From: Lentisphaerota bacterium
GTDB lineage: Bacteria; Verrucomicrobiota; Kiritimatiellia; UBA8416; JAUUYL01
Reading direction: 5' to 3'
Length of the DNA stretch: 64,000 nucleotides
Assembly (NCBI GenBank): GCA_030590485.1
Contig: JAUUYL010000002.1
Coordinates: 1 to 64,000 of the forward strand
Under the pieces are notes generated by a model. The model worked only from the letters and a program-made list of their open reading frames with translations, did no database searches and was not told the origin of the DNA. Numbering within the stretch: the stretch's first letter is position 1; each line of letters opens with the position of its first letter. Below are positions 1-7,571 of the stretch, one piece after another. Position numbers and translations under genes: made by a program.

Positions 1-125
1 GCTATTTCGTCTCCTTGGGTTTACCATCGCTTCATGTAAACGTGTAACGGAAACGCCGTGCTACGTGACCCGTATGGCCGGTGTTGTGGGAGGAGGGGAG
101 TCGCGAGGCTCCTCCCTATCCCGAT
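1..125 (+). mobile_element. Group II intron, 3' end only (domains V-VI), truncated by the window edge
   Basis: The sequence reads like the 3' end of a bacterial group II intron. At about 53-85 there is a domain-V-like hairpin (GCCGTG...GGCCGGTG). At about 88-122 a domain-VI-like GC-rich hairpin follows (GGAGGGGAG pairing with CTCCTCCC) with an unpaired A on the 3' side, and the element ends in a terminal GAT near 125. The first 39 bases are open in frame 1 and end at TAA (37-39), so they could be the last codons of the intron-encoded reverse transcriptase. This rests on recognising the fold pattern; no covariance search was run. The intron sits directly before the ribosome binding site of the ferredoxin gene. 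Confidence 0.72.
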
Positions 126-146
126 TGGAATCGAAGAAGGAGATAT

Positions 147-335
147 ATGATTTTCAAAGTAGAGCAAGATACATGTGTAGGATGCGGAGCATGTGAATCC
201 ACATGTCCGGAGGTGTTTGAAGTAATCGATGATAAATCTCAAGTCAAACTCAACCCAGTTCCGAAAGAGTTTCAGTCTCCTGCTTTGTCTGCAGAGGATG
301 GTTGCCCTGTCCTGGCAATATCACACCAAGAGTAA
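147..335 (+). CDS. Small 4Fe-4S ferredoxin
   Basis: A 62-residue soluble electron carrier. The ligand motif CVGCGACESTCP is at about residues 10-21 and a fourth cysteine in a GCPVLAI context is near the C terminus. This is the layout of single-cluster 4Fe-4S ferredoxins of the Desulfovibrio/Thermotoga type. The start at 147 follows an AAGGAG ribosome binding site at 137-142; the longer open frame from 81 would run through intron sequence and is not used. The group II intron end lies 20 bases upstream, so the transcript must either come through the intron or start elsewhere. The neighbours do not identify its redox partner, but FprA, rubrerythrin-type and superoxide reductases in this window all need such donors. 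Confidence 0.93.
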   Translation: MIFKVEQDTCVGCGACESTCPEVFEVIDDKSQVKLNPVPKEFQSPALSAEDGCPVLAISHQE

Positions 336-340
336 ATAAA

Positions 341-467
341 TATGGGTCTTATGAATAATCTGTGGGTAGACGGAATTGCCAACCGAATAGGATCTGGTCT
401 TTCGGTGGAGGTATAGAGTGCAATTGCTGCGTAGAATGGGTGGAATTATCTTGTAGCGAGATTATTG
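341..467 (+). repeat. 127-bp repeat, copy A (inverted relative to copy B at 23968-24094)
   Basis: Read on the plus strand this matches the reverse complement of 23968-24094 over 127 bp with two differences by eye (125 of 127 identical) and no gaps. Copy B is the upstream end of a decayed transposase gene; copy A stops abruptly at 467 and is followed by unrelated sequence. The two copies face each other across about 23.5 kb. Confidence 0.93.
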
Positions 468-504
468 GGTCTTAATCCAAGCGTGCCTTTAAGCATTTTG
501 AAAC

Positions 505-652
505 CGGCCTCGGATTGGAGCCTTCTTTGGTATTCTTCTTGTGCTGCTCATCGGACGACGCATGAAGCATACCACAGTAAACAGCTTGTTTCTAATCGGC
601 TCTTTTGGGGCGTCTGCTGTGCTTGCCTACGGCACGCGGCGAGAGCCCTTCC
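505..652 (+). pseudogene. Remnant of an HPP-family membrane protein gene
   Basis: One plus-strand frame encodes about 45 residues that look like the N-terminal membrane segments of an HPP-family integral membrane protein: RIGAFFGILLVLLIGRRM, then LFLIGSFGASAVLAYGTRRE. The motif GSFGASAVL followed by a Y-G is characteristic of that family. In-frame stops lie just upstream, no start codon is attached, and the match ends as the region runs into the 3' end of the opposing ygbA gene. I read it as a broken fragment left by a rearrangement at the copy-A repeat junction. The family call is from motif recognition only. Confidence 0.5.
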
Positions 653-959
653 CTCTCAAAGCATGCCCGACTGCCTTCAAAGGATGCTTTAATATCATCC
701 GGGGGCCGGCATAACGCATGATTTCCTTGATGCGCTCCCGCTGTTCAGGCTGATAGCAGTGGACTTTACAATTAGAGCATTTAGGTTTATCCACGCCAAA
801 TGGGCATTTATCCAGACGCGTATCAGCATAATCAAGCAACTCCTGACAATCCACGCAGAGACCATCGGCAGTGCCATGCCGGCCTTTGCAGTAAATGTGA
901 ATCATAGCTGAGACAGTGTCCTTCTCCTCCTGAAGTTTCGTGGTGCCATCCTTGCCCAT
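627..959 (-). CDS. ygbA: YgbA-type nitrous oxide-stimulated promoter family protein
   Basis: A 110-residue Cys-rich protein with the family's pattern: IHIYCKGRHG near the N terminus, CVDCQELLDYA, then KCPFG and KCSNCKVHCY, and the closing MRYAGPRMILKHP. In enteric bacteria this family is induced by NO; its biochemical role is not settled, though the cysteine spacing suggests metal or Fe-S binding. The ATG at 959 overlaps the stop of metXW (TGATG), so translation is probably coupled; a GTG at 962 is an alternative start with a less good spacing to AGGT. Its place at the end of an hcp-led cluster fits nitrosative stress. The last residues run into the scarred region, so the C terminus may have been altered. 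Confidence 0.88.
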   Translation of the reverse strand: MGKDGTTKLQEEKDTVSAMIHIYCKGRHGTADGLCVDCQELLDYADTRLDKCPFGVDKPKCSNCKVHCYQPEQRERIKEIMRYAGPRMILKHPLKAVGHALRGKGSRRVP

Positions 960-2773
960 CACTCTGACCTGCAGGTGTTTTGCACTCCCACACCCGATTT
1001 ACGACTGGCAACCCTGGTAAAAATATATTCAGCACCAAGATTGCAGCGTTTTAAGGAAACAAATAACCGGTCCAGAACATTGTTACCTGGAAGACAAACC
1101 ATATCAAGGACATCAAGATCTGCTTTATCAAACAAATCCACAATATCGGCTTTCGTTGCTAAATGTATATTAGGCGTCTCATACCATTCATGCGGCAACG
1201 CATCTGACTTGGGCATACGCCCTTTAAAACCCAATGTCACTCTGTTACGCCAATTCCCGAAATTAGGGAACACAATAATACCTTCGCGTGCCACCCGGAC
1301 CATCTCTCCTAAAACAGATTTAGGATTCCGCACTTCCTGCAAGGTGCTACTCAGTATGGCATAATCATACGAATCATCAGCAATAATAGACAAGCCCTCA
1401 TCCAAATCCCCACGGAATACATCATGTCCTTTGTCTATTGTCCGAATAACATTATTGAGATCTATATCAACACCAAATCCAACAGTCTGCTTCGCAGTCA
1501 GAAGAAGGCTCAATAAATCACCTTCGCCACAGCCAAGATCCAGAATACGGGACTTGGGCTGAACCGCATCAACTATCATACGAAACTTTGTCTTTCCAAG
1601 AGCGCCGGGCTCATTAGTCACCGAAACCTTGTCAGAACCAACCCAAGGCAAGAACGCCTTAACTGTCTCAGAAAGATTCTGGATGTCGATTAAGAACGCA
1701 TCATGCCCATACGGTGCCTTCAACGTACAACATGAAACATGCTTCCCTGAACGCAACAAGGCTGCGGCAAGCTCCGTCGACTGCTCTGGAGGAAACAACC
1801 AATCCGAGCTGAGGCCTATGATGAGAAATTTCGCCCTTACATTCTCAAAAGCCGCTGCGAGACTCCCGAACTCTTTAATAAGATCAAATGAGCCCATCGC
1901 CTGCGTTATACACAGATATGAGTTTGCATCAAATCGCTCAATAAACTTCTCCGCTTGATACTTCAGGTAGCTTTCAACTTGAAAACACTGCCCGTCAGCA
2001 TCCACACCACCCTTTGTCTCTCTTCCAAATTTCTCCTGTAGACTCTCAGGTGACAGATAGGTGATATGCCCTATCTTCCTCGCATGTGAAAGTCCCCATT
2101 CGGGTCCCGCATCATTGTTATAATAATCTCCATCAGCCCAATTCGGGTCAGAGACAATCGCGTCCCGCGCTACAACATCAAATGCCAAAGCTTGCGCCGA
2201 CAGAGATGCGCCAGCCGCAATACAAATACACCTGTCCACCAAATCTTGATATTGAATTCCCCACTGGATCACCTGCATCCCACCAAAGGAACCGCCAATA
2301 ACAACAGCAAGCCTCTCTATACCCAACTGTTCAAGCAAAAGCTTTTGAACCCGAACTACGTCAGCAACCGTGATCTCCGGAAAAGAAGAACCATACTGCT
2401 TACCTGTTTCAGGATTAATCGAAGAGGGACCTGTCGTCCCGGTGCATCCGCCAAGAATATTAGCGCAAACAACAAAATAATAATCAGTATCTATACCCTT
2501 GCAAGGGCCAATCATTTCTTCCCACCAGCCAGGTTTAGCATCAGAAGGATCATTTCGGCCCGCAACATGCGCATCACCAGTAAGCGCATGACACACATAG
2601 ACAACATTATCACGATCAGGCGATAACACCCCATACGTCTCATACAAAACGGTAAGTTCATGCAGAACCCCGCCTTTACGCAACTTTAAACCCTCATCAG
2701 GCAATGGTATTTGAACCGTTTGCGCTTCTACGATACCTACGCTGTTATTGTTGTGCTTTTCTTCAGTCATCAT
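959..2773 (-). CDS. metXW: Homoserine O-acetyltransferase fused to a MetW methyltransferase-like domain
   Basis: This 604-residue protein joins two proteins normally encoded by adjacent genes. Residues about 15-385 are MetX, an alpha/beta hydrolase that acylates homoserine for methionine synthesis. CHALTGDAHVAG, the nucleophile elbow GGSFGGMQ and the late APYGHDAF (catalytic His region) are all visible. Residues about 400-590 are MetW, a SAM-methyltransferase fold with ILDLGCGEGDLL and the family signature FPNFGNWRNR. MetW is known to accompany and support MetX in many bacteria. Fusion would fix their stoichiometry. Methionine genes elsewhere in the window are a Cys/Met PLP enzyme and a homocysteine methyltransferase. 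An 82-base gap separates it from the cupin gene, so it could have its own promoter although it follows the hcp genes. Confidence 0.93.
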   Translation of the reverse strand: MMTEEKHNNNSVGIVEAQTVQIPLPDEGLKLRKGGVLHELTVLYETYGVLSPDRDNVVYVCHALTGDAHVAGRNDPSDAKPGWWEEMIGPCKGIDTDYYFVVCANILGGCTGTTGPSSINPETGKQYGSSFPEITVADVVRVQKLLLEQLGIERLAVVIGGSFGGMQVIQWGIQYQDLVDRCICIAAGASLSAQALAFDVVARDAIVSDPNWADGDYYNNDAGPEWGLSHARKIGHITYLSPESLQEKFGRETKGGVDADGQCFQVESYLKYQAEKFIERFDANSYLCITQAMGSFDLIKEFGSLAAAFENVRAKFLIIGLSSDWLFPPEQSTELAAALLRSGKHVSCCTLKAPYGHDAFLIDIQNLSETVKAFLPWVGSDKVSVTNEPGALGKTKFRMIVDAVQPKSRILDLGCGEGDLLSLLLTAKQTVGFGVDIDLNNVIRTIDKGHDVFRGDLDEGLSIIADDSYDYAILSSTLQEVRNPKSVLGEMVRVAREGIIVFPNFGNWRNRVTLGFKGRMPKSDALPHEWYETPNIHLATKADIVDLFDKADLDVLDMVCLPGNNVLDRLFVSLKRCNLGAEYIFTRVASRKSGVGVQNTCRSE

Positions 2774-2855
2774 GCCCTCAAACTAAACCTGAGAAAAAGC
2801 ATAACAGGAGAGCCTCAATGGCACAATGTGGAAATTCAGGTGAGTTTCAAGGTTT

Positions 2856-3197
2856 TTAGGCCTCAGTCTTCTCTACCTTTTCCCTGATCATGATAAGCAA
2901 CATCTTAAAACGGGCTTCAGCCTGTACGTCATGCGGTATGTTAGCCGGCATGATGACCATTTGCCCCGTCTCAGCGTAGACATGCTCACCACCTATTGTC
3001 AGCATGGCTGTACCATCAAGAATGTATACCGTAGCATCATACGGCGCAGTATGTTCACTGAGCCCCTGCCCCGCATCAAATGCAAACAGAGTGAGAGTAC
3101 CCGCCTTCTTATCCAACAGAGTCTTACTCACAACAGACCCATCAGAATAATCAATCGCCCCAGCTAAATCTATAGTCTGACCAATGTAATCACTCAT
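2856..3197 (-). CDS. Small single-domain cupin protein
   Basis: A 113-residue protein with one cupin barrel. A first metal-binding motif is suggested by GLSEHTAPYDATVYILDG (His and the following acidic/aromatic positions) and a second by GQMVIMPANIPHDVQA. Such small cupins often bind a metal and act as sensors, isomerases or dioxygenase-like enzymes; no specific substrate can be read here. It starts 8 bases after the upstream Fe-S protein gene and lies in the hcp cluster, where small cupins are commonly found, which suggests a part in nitrosative or redox stress. Function beyond the fold is unknown. Confidence 0.82.
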   Translation of the reverse strand: MSDYIGQTIDLAGAIDYSDGSVVSKTLLDKKAGTLTLFAFDAGQGLSEHTAPYDATVYILDGTAMLTIGGEHVYAETGQMVIMPANIPHDVQAEARFKMLLIMIREKVEKTEA

Positions 3198-3204
3198 ATC
3201 TACC

Positions 3205-4011
3205 TCACCCTACCACTTCGCCATTCAATCCAACAATGACTTCTTCGAATGCCAAGTCCGATCGCCCGCTTAACTCCATAGCCTCCTGAACAATCGCGAC
3301 AAGCCCACCACAACATGGTACTTCCATCCGCACCACTATGACTTTGGGAATACTGGCATCCTTAAGTATCTCGCCAAGCTTTTCAGCGTAACCTTCCGTC
3401 CTGTCCAGTTTCGGACATGCAACGACAACACCCCTGCCGCGAATAAATCGCCAGTGAACATCCGCAGAAGCTATCGGTGCACATGTGCTGAGAACCACGA
3501 GCTCTTTGTTCATGAAAAACGGAGCTCCCGGCCCAACGAGATGAAGCTGTACCGGCCACTGGTTCAATTCCGATTCGTTGACTTTACCCGGCAAGCCAGC
3601 CGAAGACGTAGCCTTCTGATCATCATTGGATTTCAGATTCTCCCTCATACGGCTTCCCGGGCAACCTCCACCCGTCGACTGATTCTCAGCTTCAGGCGCA
3701 TCCGGATGTTCGCCGCGATCATGAGCCTCATTGGCCTCATCCATGCGTCGGACAGCATCCTCACCCTGAGTCTGCATCAAGTGCTGCCTGGTTGCCTCGA
3801 CGTCGAATTCTACTGACTCACGCTCTTCGATCTTCAACGCACCAGTCGGGCAATCACCAATACAATCGCCAAACCCATCACAAAACAGCTCCTTAACTAT
3901 CTTAGCCTTCCCATCAACTATTTGAAGAGCACCCTCAGCACAAGACGTCACACAATTCCCGCAACCGTTACACAGATCTTCATCTATTGTGATTATTTTT
4001 CGCTTAGCCAT
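3205..4011 (-). CDS. Hcp-associated iron-sulfur (two-cluster ferredoxin-like) protein
   Basis: A 268-residue protein beginning MAKRKIITIDEDLCNGCG. Two Cys motifs near the N terminus (CNGCGNCVTSC and CDGFGDCIGDCPTG) should hold 4Fe-4S clusters. A third cysteine set (GGGCPG) is mid-protein, and the C-terminal domain has STCAPIASADVHWRF, VVACPKLD and VPCCGG. Proteins of this layout commonly sit beside hybrid cluster protein genes in anaerobes and probably feed electrons to Hcp. The start at 4011 is set by an AGGAGCGAG site just upstream; a much longer frame to 4167 only runs back through the preceding gene. It overlaps the zinc-ribbon gene by 8 bases, so the two are translationally coupled. Confidence 0.87.
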   Translation of the reverse strand: MAKRKIITIDEDLCNGCGNCVTSCAEGALQIVDGKAKIVKELFCDGFGDCIGDCPTGALKIEERESVEFDVEATRQHLMQTQGEDAVRRMDEANEAHDRGEHPDAPEAENQSTGGGCPGSRMRENLKSNDDQKATSSAGLPGKVNESELNQWPVQLHLVGPGAPFFMNKELVVLSTCAPIASADVHWRFIRGRGVVVACPKLDRTEGYAEKLGEILKDASIPKVIVVRMEVPCCGGLVAIVQEAMELSGRSDLAFEEVIVGLNGEVVG

Positions 4012-4252
4012 CTCGCTCCTCCTCTCGTTCAGTGACATCCTGGTCGCCGCCCAAACATTGATCCGCAAACTTGCACCACTTGGCACAACCCATATCAATC
4101 GTGGGGTTCCGAACCTCCTGCCCGCATTTGCTGCACTTTCGTGCCGGCTCGTCCTTCCAGAACTCAAGCATCCTTCCGCAGGAAGAACATTTCACCTCAG
4201 AAACGTCTTCCGGCTTCCATTGACTTGGGTTCTGTCCCGGACAACGCGGCAT
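4004..4252 (-). CDS. Zinc-ribbon / rubredoxin-like small protein of the hcp cluster
   Basis: An 82-residue protein starting MPRCPGQNPSQWKPEDV. Two CxxC knuckles (CSSCGRMLEFW and CSKCGQEV) form a zinc-ribbon or rubredoxin-like knuckle pair, followed by the conserved tail MGCAKWCKFADQCLG with three more cysteines. I have seen this arrangement next to hcp in anaerobic bacteria but know of no assigned function. It starts 10 bases after the hcp stop and overlaps the next gene by 8 bases, so it is firmly within the operon. Iron or zinc binding is likely; an electron-transfer role is inference. Confidence 0.82.
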   Translation of the reverse strand: MPRCPGQNPSQWKPEDVSEVKCSSCGRMLEFWKDEPARKCSKCGQEVRNPTIDMGCAKWCKFADQCLGGDQDVTEREEERDG

Positions 4253-4261
4253 ATCTCTTCC

Positions 4262-5905
4262 CTATCCCAATATTTCCTTTAAGTCTTGCTCAGCCGTTGT
4301 GATCGGCGCAATACTGAACTTCTCAACAAGAACATTCAATACTGCAGGCGTAACAAACGCAGGTAGAGTCGGCCCCAGCTTGATGTTCTTGATTCCAAGA
4401 TGCAACAGAGTCAAAAGTATGCATACCGCTTTCTGCTCATACCATGATATGATCATGGACAACGGCAAGCCATTAACATCCGTTTCAAACGCATCGGCCA
4501 AAGCAACAGCTATCTGTACGGCTGAATACGCATCATTACATTGCCCTAAATCAAGCAAACGCGGAATACCGCCAATATCACCAAAATCGAGCTTGTTGAA
4601 ACGGTATTTACCACAAGCCAACGTCAATATCACACAATCATCAGGTACCGCCTGAGCAAACTCCGTGTAATAGTTACGCCCGCTCTTGGCGCCATCACAA
4701 CCGCCCACGAGAAAGAAGTGCTTGATCGCACCACTCTTTACCGCGTCTATCACCTTGTCCGCGACACCAAGAACCGCATTATGGCCAAAGCCAACAGTAA
4801 TGCTCTTGTCCGGACCATCCTCGGCAAAACCATCAGCCGCCAGCGCCGCCTCTATTACAGGCGCGAAATTACCGTCAGCAATATGGTCAACACCCGGCCA
4901 GGCAACCAAACCACAGGTGAAAATACGGCCTATGTATGTGTCCGCTGGACGCTGAATACAATTGGTGGTCATCAATATCGAACCAGGAAAAGCATCAAAC
5001 TCTTTCTTCTGGTCCTGCCATGCACCACCATAATTACCAACGAGATGACTGTACTTCTTCAACTCAGGATAACCATGGGCTGGCAGCATCTCACCATGAG
5101 TATATATATTAATACCCTTACCCTCTGTCTGCTTCAAAAGCTCTTCCAAATCCTTCAGGTCGTGACCTGAAATCAGAATGGCCTTGCCTTTGAGTGGCTC
5201 TATCCTAACCTGAGTCGGAACCGGGTGTCCATATGTTCCGGTATTAGCCGTATCCAAAAGCCCCATAACCGTCAGATTGACCTCACCACATTTAAGGTTC
5301 ATACCAAGAAGCTCATCAACCGTTGAATTTTCCTTTGTCAGAAAATCTAAAGCTTCATGGAAGAACGCAAACACAGCCTGATCTTCCTGCCCCAGAATCA
5401 ATGCATGGTCAGCATAGGAAGCCGTACCCTTTAATCCATAAGTCAAAAGCTCCTGCAAACCGACAATGTCATCGCCCAATTTCCCTTTACGACCATCAAT
5501 AGAAACTTCTTCACCTTCCTTAATCAGATCCGCCATGCTATCGGCAATCTTCCATTGCGCAGGTCCTGTCAATTCTTCTTCGATATTTCCAGCCTTTTGA
5601 ACGGCGTCCTTATACATAGCTGCAGCTTTTTCTTTCACTGTTGACGCTGCACGCAAGATTGACTCCAGACGCTCAACATCAAAATTTACATTCGTCACAG
5701 TCGTGAATAGAGCTTCAGTTACAAACACATCGACATCTCGGTCATGAACCCCCAACTGCCCTGCCCTGTGAGCGTACATTGAGATTCCTTTGGCCGCATG
5801 GATCAGCAGATCCTGAAGCGCCGCCACATCAGGCTCTTTCCCACATACACCTGTCTTCACACAACCTTCACCCTTAACAGTCTGTTCACATTGATAACAA
5901 AACAT
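4262..5905 (-). CDS. hcp: Hydroxylamine reductase / hybrid cluster protein
   Basis: The 547-residue Hcp carries a cubane cluster and the hybrid 4Fe-2O-2S cluster. It reduces hydroxylamine in vitro, and its recognised physiological roles are NO reduction and protection from nitrosative stress. The N-terminal ligand motif is C3-x2-C-x8-C-x5-C (MFCYQCEQTVKGEGCVKTGVC), the short spacing typical of strict anaerobes. Further family marks are the hybrid-cluster regions around CGEVNLTVMG, TTNCIQRP, GGCDGAKSGRNYYTEFA, LACGKYRF and LGQCNDAYSA. It heads a minus-strand operon (zinc ribbon, Fe-S protein, cupin and probably metXW and ygbA) and is divergent from a Crp/Fnr regulator with only about 59 bases between starts. 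Confidence 0.97.
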   Translation of the reverse strand: MFCYQCEQTVKGEGCVKTGVCGKEPDVAALQDLLIHAAKGISMYAHRAGQLGVHDRDVDVFVTEALFTTVTNVNFDVERLESILRAASTVKEKAAAMYKDAVQKAGNIEEELTGPAQWKIADSMADLIKEGEEVSIDGRKGKLGDDIVGLQELLTYGLKGTASYADHALILGQEDQAVFAFFHEALDFLTKENSTVDELLGMNLKCGEVNLTVMGLLDTANTGTYGHPVPTQVRIEPLKGKAILISGHDLKDLEELLKQTEGKGINIYTHGEMLPAHGYPELKKYSHLVGNYGGAWQDQKKEFDAFPGSILMTTNCIQRPADTYIGRIFTCGLVAWPGVDHIADGNFAPVIEAALAADGFAEDGPDKSITVGFGHNAVLGVADKVIDAVKSGAIKHFFLVGGCDGAKSGRNYYTEFAQAVPDDCVILTLACGKYRFNKLDFGDIGGIPRLLDLGQCNDAYSAVQIAVALADAFETDVNGLPLSMIISWYEQKAVCILLTLLHLGIKNIKLGPTLPAFVTPAVLNVLVEKFSIAPITTAEQDLKEILG

Positions 5906-5964
5906 TGTACCTATCTCCTTTTTACTTACTGCACGTTAGTTTTTCTGTTAGCGTTAAAGACACT

Positions 5965-6693
5965 ATGCACTCTTTTTTAAACAAAAACATTGATTTAAGT
6001 CAAGAAACCTTGAAAAACTTTAAATCACTTATGAGCACCCAAATTACAGAAATAATCCATAAAAACCCATTCTTTAACGGCCTATCGCAAGAACAATGCA
6101 AAGACCTCGCCAATATCACATCACAAAAATCGCTCACAAAGCGTGAAGTCCTCTTTTTCGAAGGTGCCCAAGGCTCGCTAATATACCTACTCGAGTCAGG
6201 TTGCATACAACTAAACAAGATGTCGCCCGGCGGCAACGAACTCGTCATCCGAACCATCAAGCCCGGCGAGGTGTTTGCAGAGGTCATTCTCTTTGAAAAA
6301 CAAAGCTATCCAGTAACAGCAACCTCCGTAACTCCTTCAACAGTTCTCGCTTTCGACAAAAGAGATATTCTACACCTCCTTGACAAAGCGGAGTTCCGCA
6401 ACAATTTCATCGCATCTCTCATGCAAAAACAACGATACCTAGCCGAACGCGTCCGCTACCTTACCTCTTATGATGTCGAACAACGGTTCTTCCTGTTCCT
6501 CAGGGAACATTACGGCGAACATCAACAAATCTCCGTATCAATGTCAAAAAAAGATCTCGCCGCCTCCATAGGCGCAACACCAGAAACTTTCAGCCGACTC
6601 ATCAAGCGTCTTAAAGACCAAGACATAATAGACTGGAAAGAAAACGCTCTAAACATAGACCCGCAAATCTGGAAAACACTCCCCGAGGATTAA
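5965..6693 (+). CDS. Crp/Fnr family transcription regulator (HcpR-like)
   Basis: A 242-residue regulator with a cyclic-nucleotide-binding-like sensor barrel (residues about 30-150, including NPFFNGLSQEQ and GEVFAEVILFE) and a winged helix-turn-helix (about 185-235, SKKDLAASIGATPETFSRLIKRLKDQDII). There is no N-terminal Fnr cysteine cluster, so oxygen sensing by an Fnr-type 4Fe-4S centre is unlikely. Members divergent from hcp are usually HcpR/DNR-type, some of which sense NO through haem. The ATG at 5965 is chosen because the open frame upstream overlaps the hcp start and begins with a TTG; no strong ribosome binding site is visible. I infer that it controls hcp and perhaps other nitrosative-stress genes here. 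Confidence 0.9.
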   Translation: MHSFLNKNIDLSQETLKNFKSLMSTQITEIIHKNPFFNGLSQEQCKDLANITSQKSLTKREVLFFEGAQGSLIYLLESGCIQLNKMSPGGNELVIRTIKPGEVFAEVILFEKQSYPVTATSVTPSTVLAFDKRDILHLLDKAEFRNNFIASLMQKQRYLAERVRYLTSYDVEQRFFLFLREHYGEHQQISVSMSKKDLAASIGATPETFSRLIKRLKDQDIIDWKENALNIDPQIWKTLPED

Positions 6694-6725
6694 TTAATAA
6701 CGTCTCCAATCGACCACCCCCGGCA

Positions 6726-6950
6726 CTAGACGCTCAGTGCTCCAGCTATTTCCAACAGATTTTCTGAAGTCGATTGTCCGGAAAATCCGCTATCCACTTT
6801 CCCGATCTCCCCCTTGAGCTTTACTACATCATCTTTCGCTGCACGCAACGCAGCCACCTCATCCGGCATAAGATCAACCTGCCCCGCACATTCCGCGAGA
6901 AGAGAACATATCCCCGTCTCTGGAGATAACTCTACGTGAACCTCGCTCAC
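6726..6950 (-). CDS. Small conserved protein, unknown function, downstream of rubredoxin-SOR
   Basis: A 74-residue acidic protein starting at a GTG with an AGGGG site a few bases upstream. It contains two cysteines (GICSLLAECAG) and the helix-forming stretch LMPDEVAALRAAKDDVVKLKGEIG. It follows the superoxide reductase gene by 28 bases and probably shares its transcript. I do not recognise the family; nothing in it shows an enzyme motif, a signal peptide or a membrane segment. The convergent Crp/Fnr gene ends 32 bases away. Confidence 0.6.
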   Translation of the reverse strand: MSEVHVELSPETGICSLLAECAGQVDLMPDEVAALRAAKDDVVKLKGEIGKVDSGFSGQSTSENLLEIAGALSV

Positions 6951-6978
6951 CTTAACCCCTTACTGCGCTGCATACCCT

Positions 6979-7422
6979 TTAAAGCTCGGCCTGCCCCAAC
7001 CAGTTGCCATGCTTGTTGCAATTCTCAATGGCAGATATGGTTCCTGACTGCGCTTTCAAATGCAATCCTGCGGCAGGATGACAAACTTCCGGTGACAACC
7101 AGACTCTGGAAATAAATTTGTTATCGAGGTAGTAGTCTATATATTTGATATAGTGATTCGGCTCCATCACATGCTCAATCTCACCCACCTTGACATGCAC
7201 ATCATAACAACCACCACCCGGAATCAACCCACACTCCCTCACCACTACAACCTGAGGTATATGCTTCTTCTCCGCTTCTGTCAGATCAGCAGCATCCGCC
7301 GGCTTGTTGATGGCATCTGCATCCTCCGCAAAATCACCAGCACCTGCACCACACACCAAACAGGCATCAGGAAGATCATTAAACTCTATATGCCCACATT
7401 TACTACATACGTACAATTTCAT
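6979..7422 (-). CDS. Superoxide reductase with an N-terminal rubredoxin-like domain
   Basis: A 147-residue protein. Residues 1-35 (MKLYVCSKCGHIEF...CLVCGAGAGDF) form a rubredoxin-type iron site with two CxxC pairs. Residues about 50-147 are the neelaredoxin/desulfoferrodoxin catalytic domain: EKKHIP, EHVMEPNHYIKYI, CHPAAGLHL and the Cys-x-x-His near CNKHGNW supply the His4-Cys iron site. It reduces superoxide to peroxide without making oxygen. Its N-terminal domain differs from the CxxC...CC desulforedoxin domain of the second homologue at 14022. The ATG at 7422 has a GGAG site; the frame to 7485 runs back over the promoter. A sigma-54 promoter and paired TGTCTCA sites lie upstream. Confidence 0.92.
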   Translation of the reverse strand: MKLYVCSKCGHIEFNDLPDACLVCGAGAGDFAEDADAINKPADAADLTEAEKKHIPQVVVVRECGLIPGGGCYDVHVKVGEIEHVMEPNHYIKYIDYYLDNKFISRVWLSPEVCHPAAGLHLKAQSGTISAIENCNKHGNWLGQAEL

Positions 7423-7467
7423 GCTACACTCCATTTTTAACATTCCTAACTCAAACCTCACATTACA

Positions 7468-7485
7468 TTGCACTATACGTGCCAA
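7468..7485 (-). promoter_or_regulatory. Sigma-54 (-24/-12) promoter of the rubredoxin-SOR gene
   Basis: On the minus strand the sequence reads TTGGCACGTATAGTGCAA. GG and GC are separated by exactly 10 bases and the -24 element TTGGCAC is perfect. It lies 46-63 bases before the SOR start codon and points toward it. Paired TGTCTCA sites lie about 90-105 bp further upstream, a normal enhancer distance. Confidence 0.85.
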
Positions 7486-7571
7486 TCAGCCCCGTCAGAG
7501 AATAATAAATGTAAGTTACTGCGTATAAGTACGTTAGGAGTAGAGATGCGCATTGCGTCTATATATGCCAG

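Noticed and set aside
465-692. Plus-strand 75-residue open frame across 465-692
   Set aside because: It crosses the repeat junction and the ygbA 3' end in a frame without recognisable protein character; the HPP-like frame next to it is the informative one.
909-1670. TGAGACA/TGTCTCA heptamers in ygbA, metXW and other coding regions
   Set aside because: Single copies inside genes are expected by chance in a 64-kb window; only the doubled or inverted intergenic ones are treated as sites.
5906-5964. Fnr/HcpR operator in the hcp-regulator intergenic region
   Set aside because: Only a direct repeat (CGTTAG/TGTTAG) is seen; no palindrome like TTGAT-N4-ATCAA or TTGT...ACAA.
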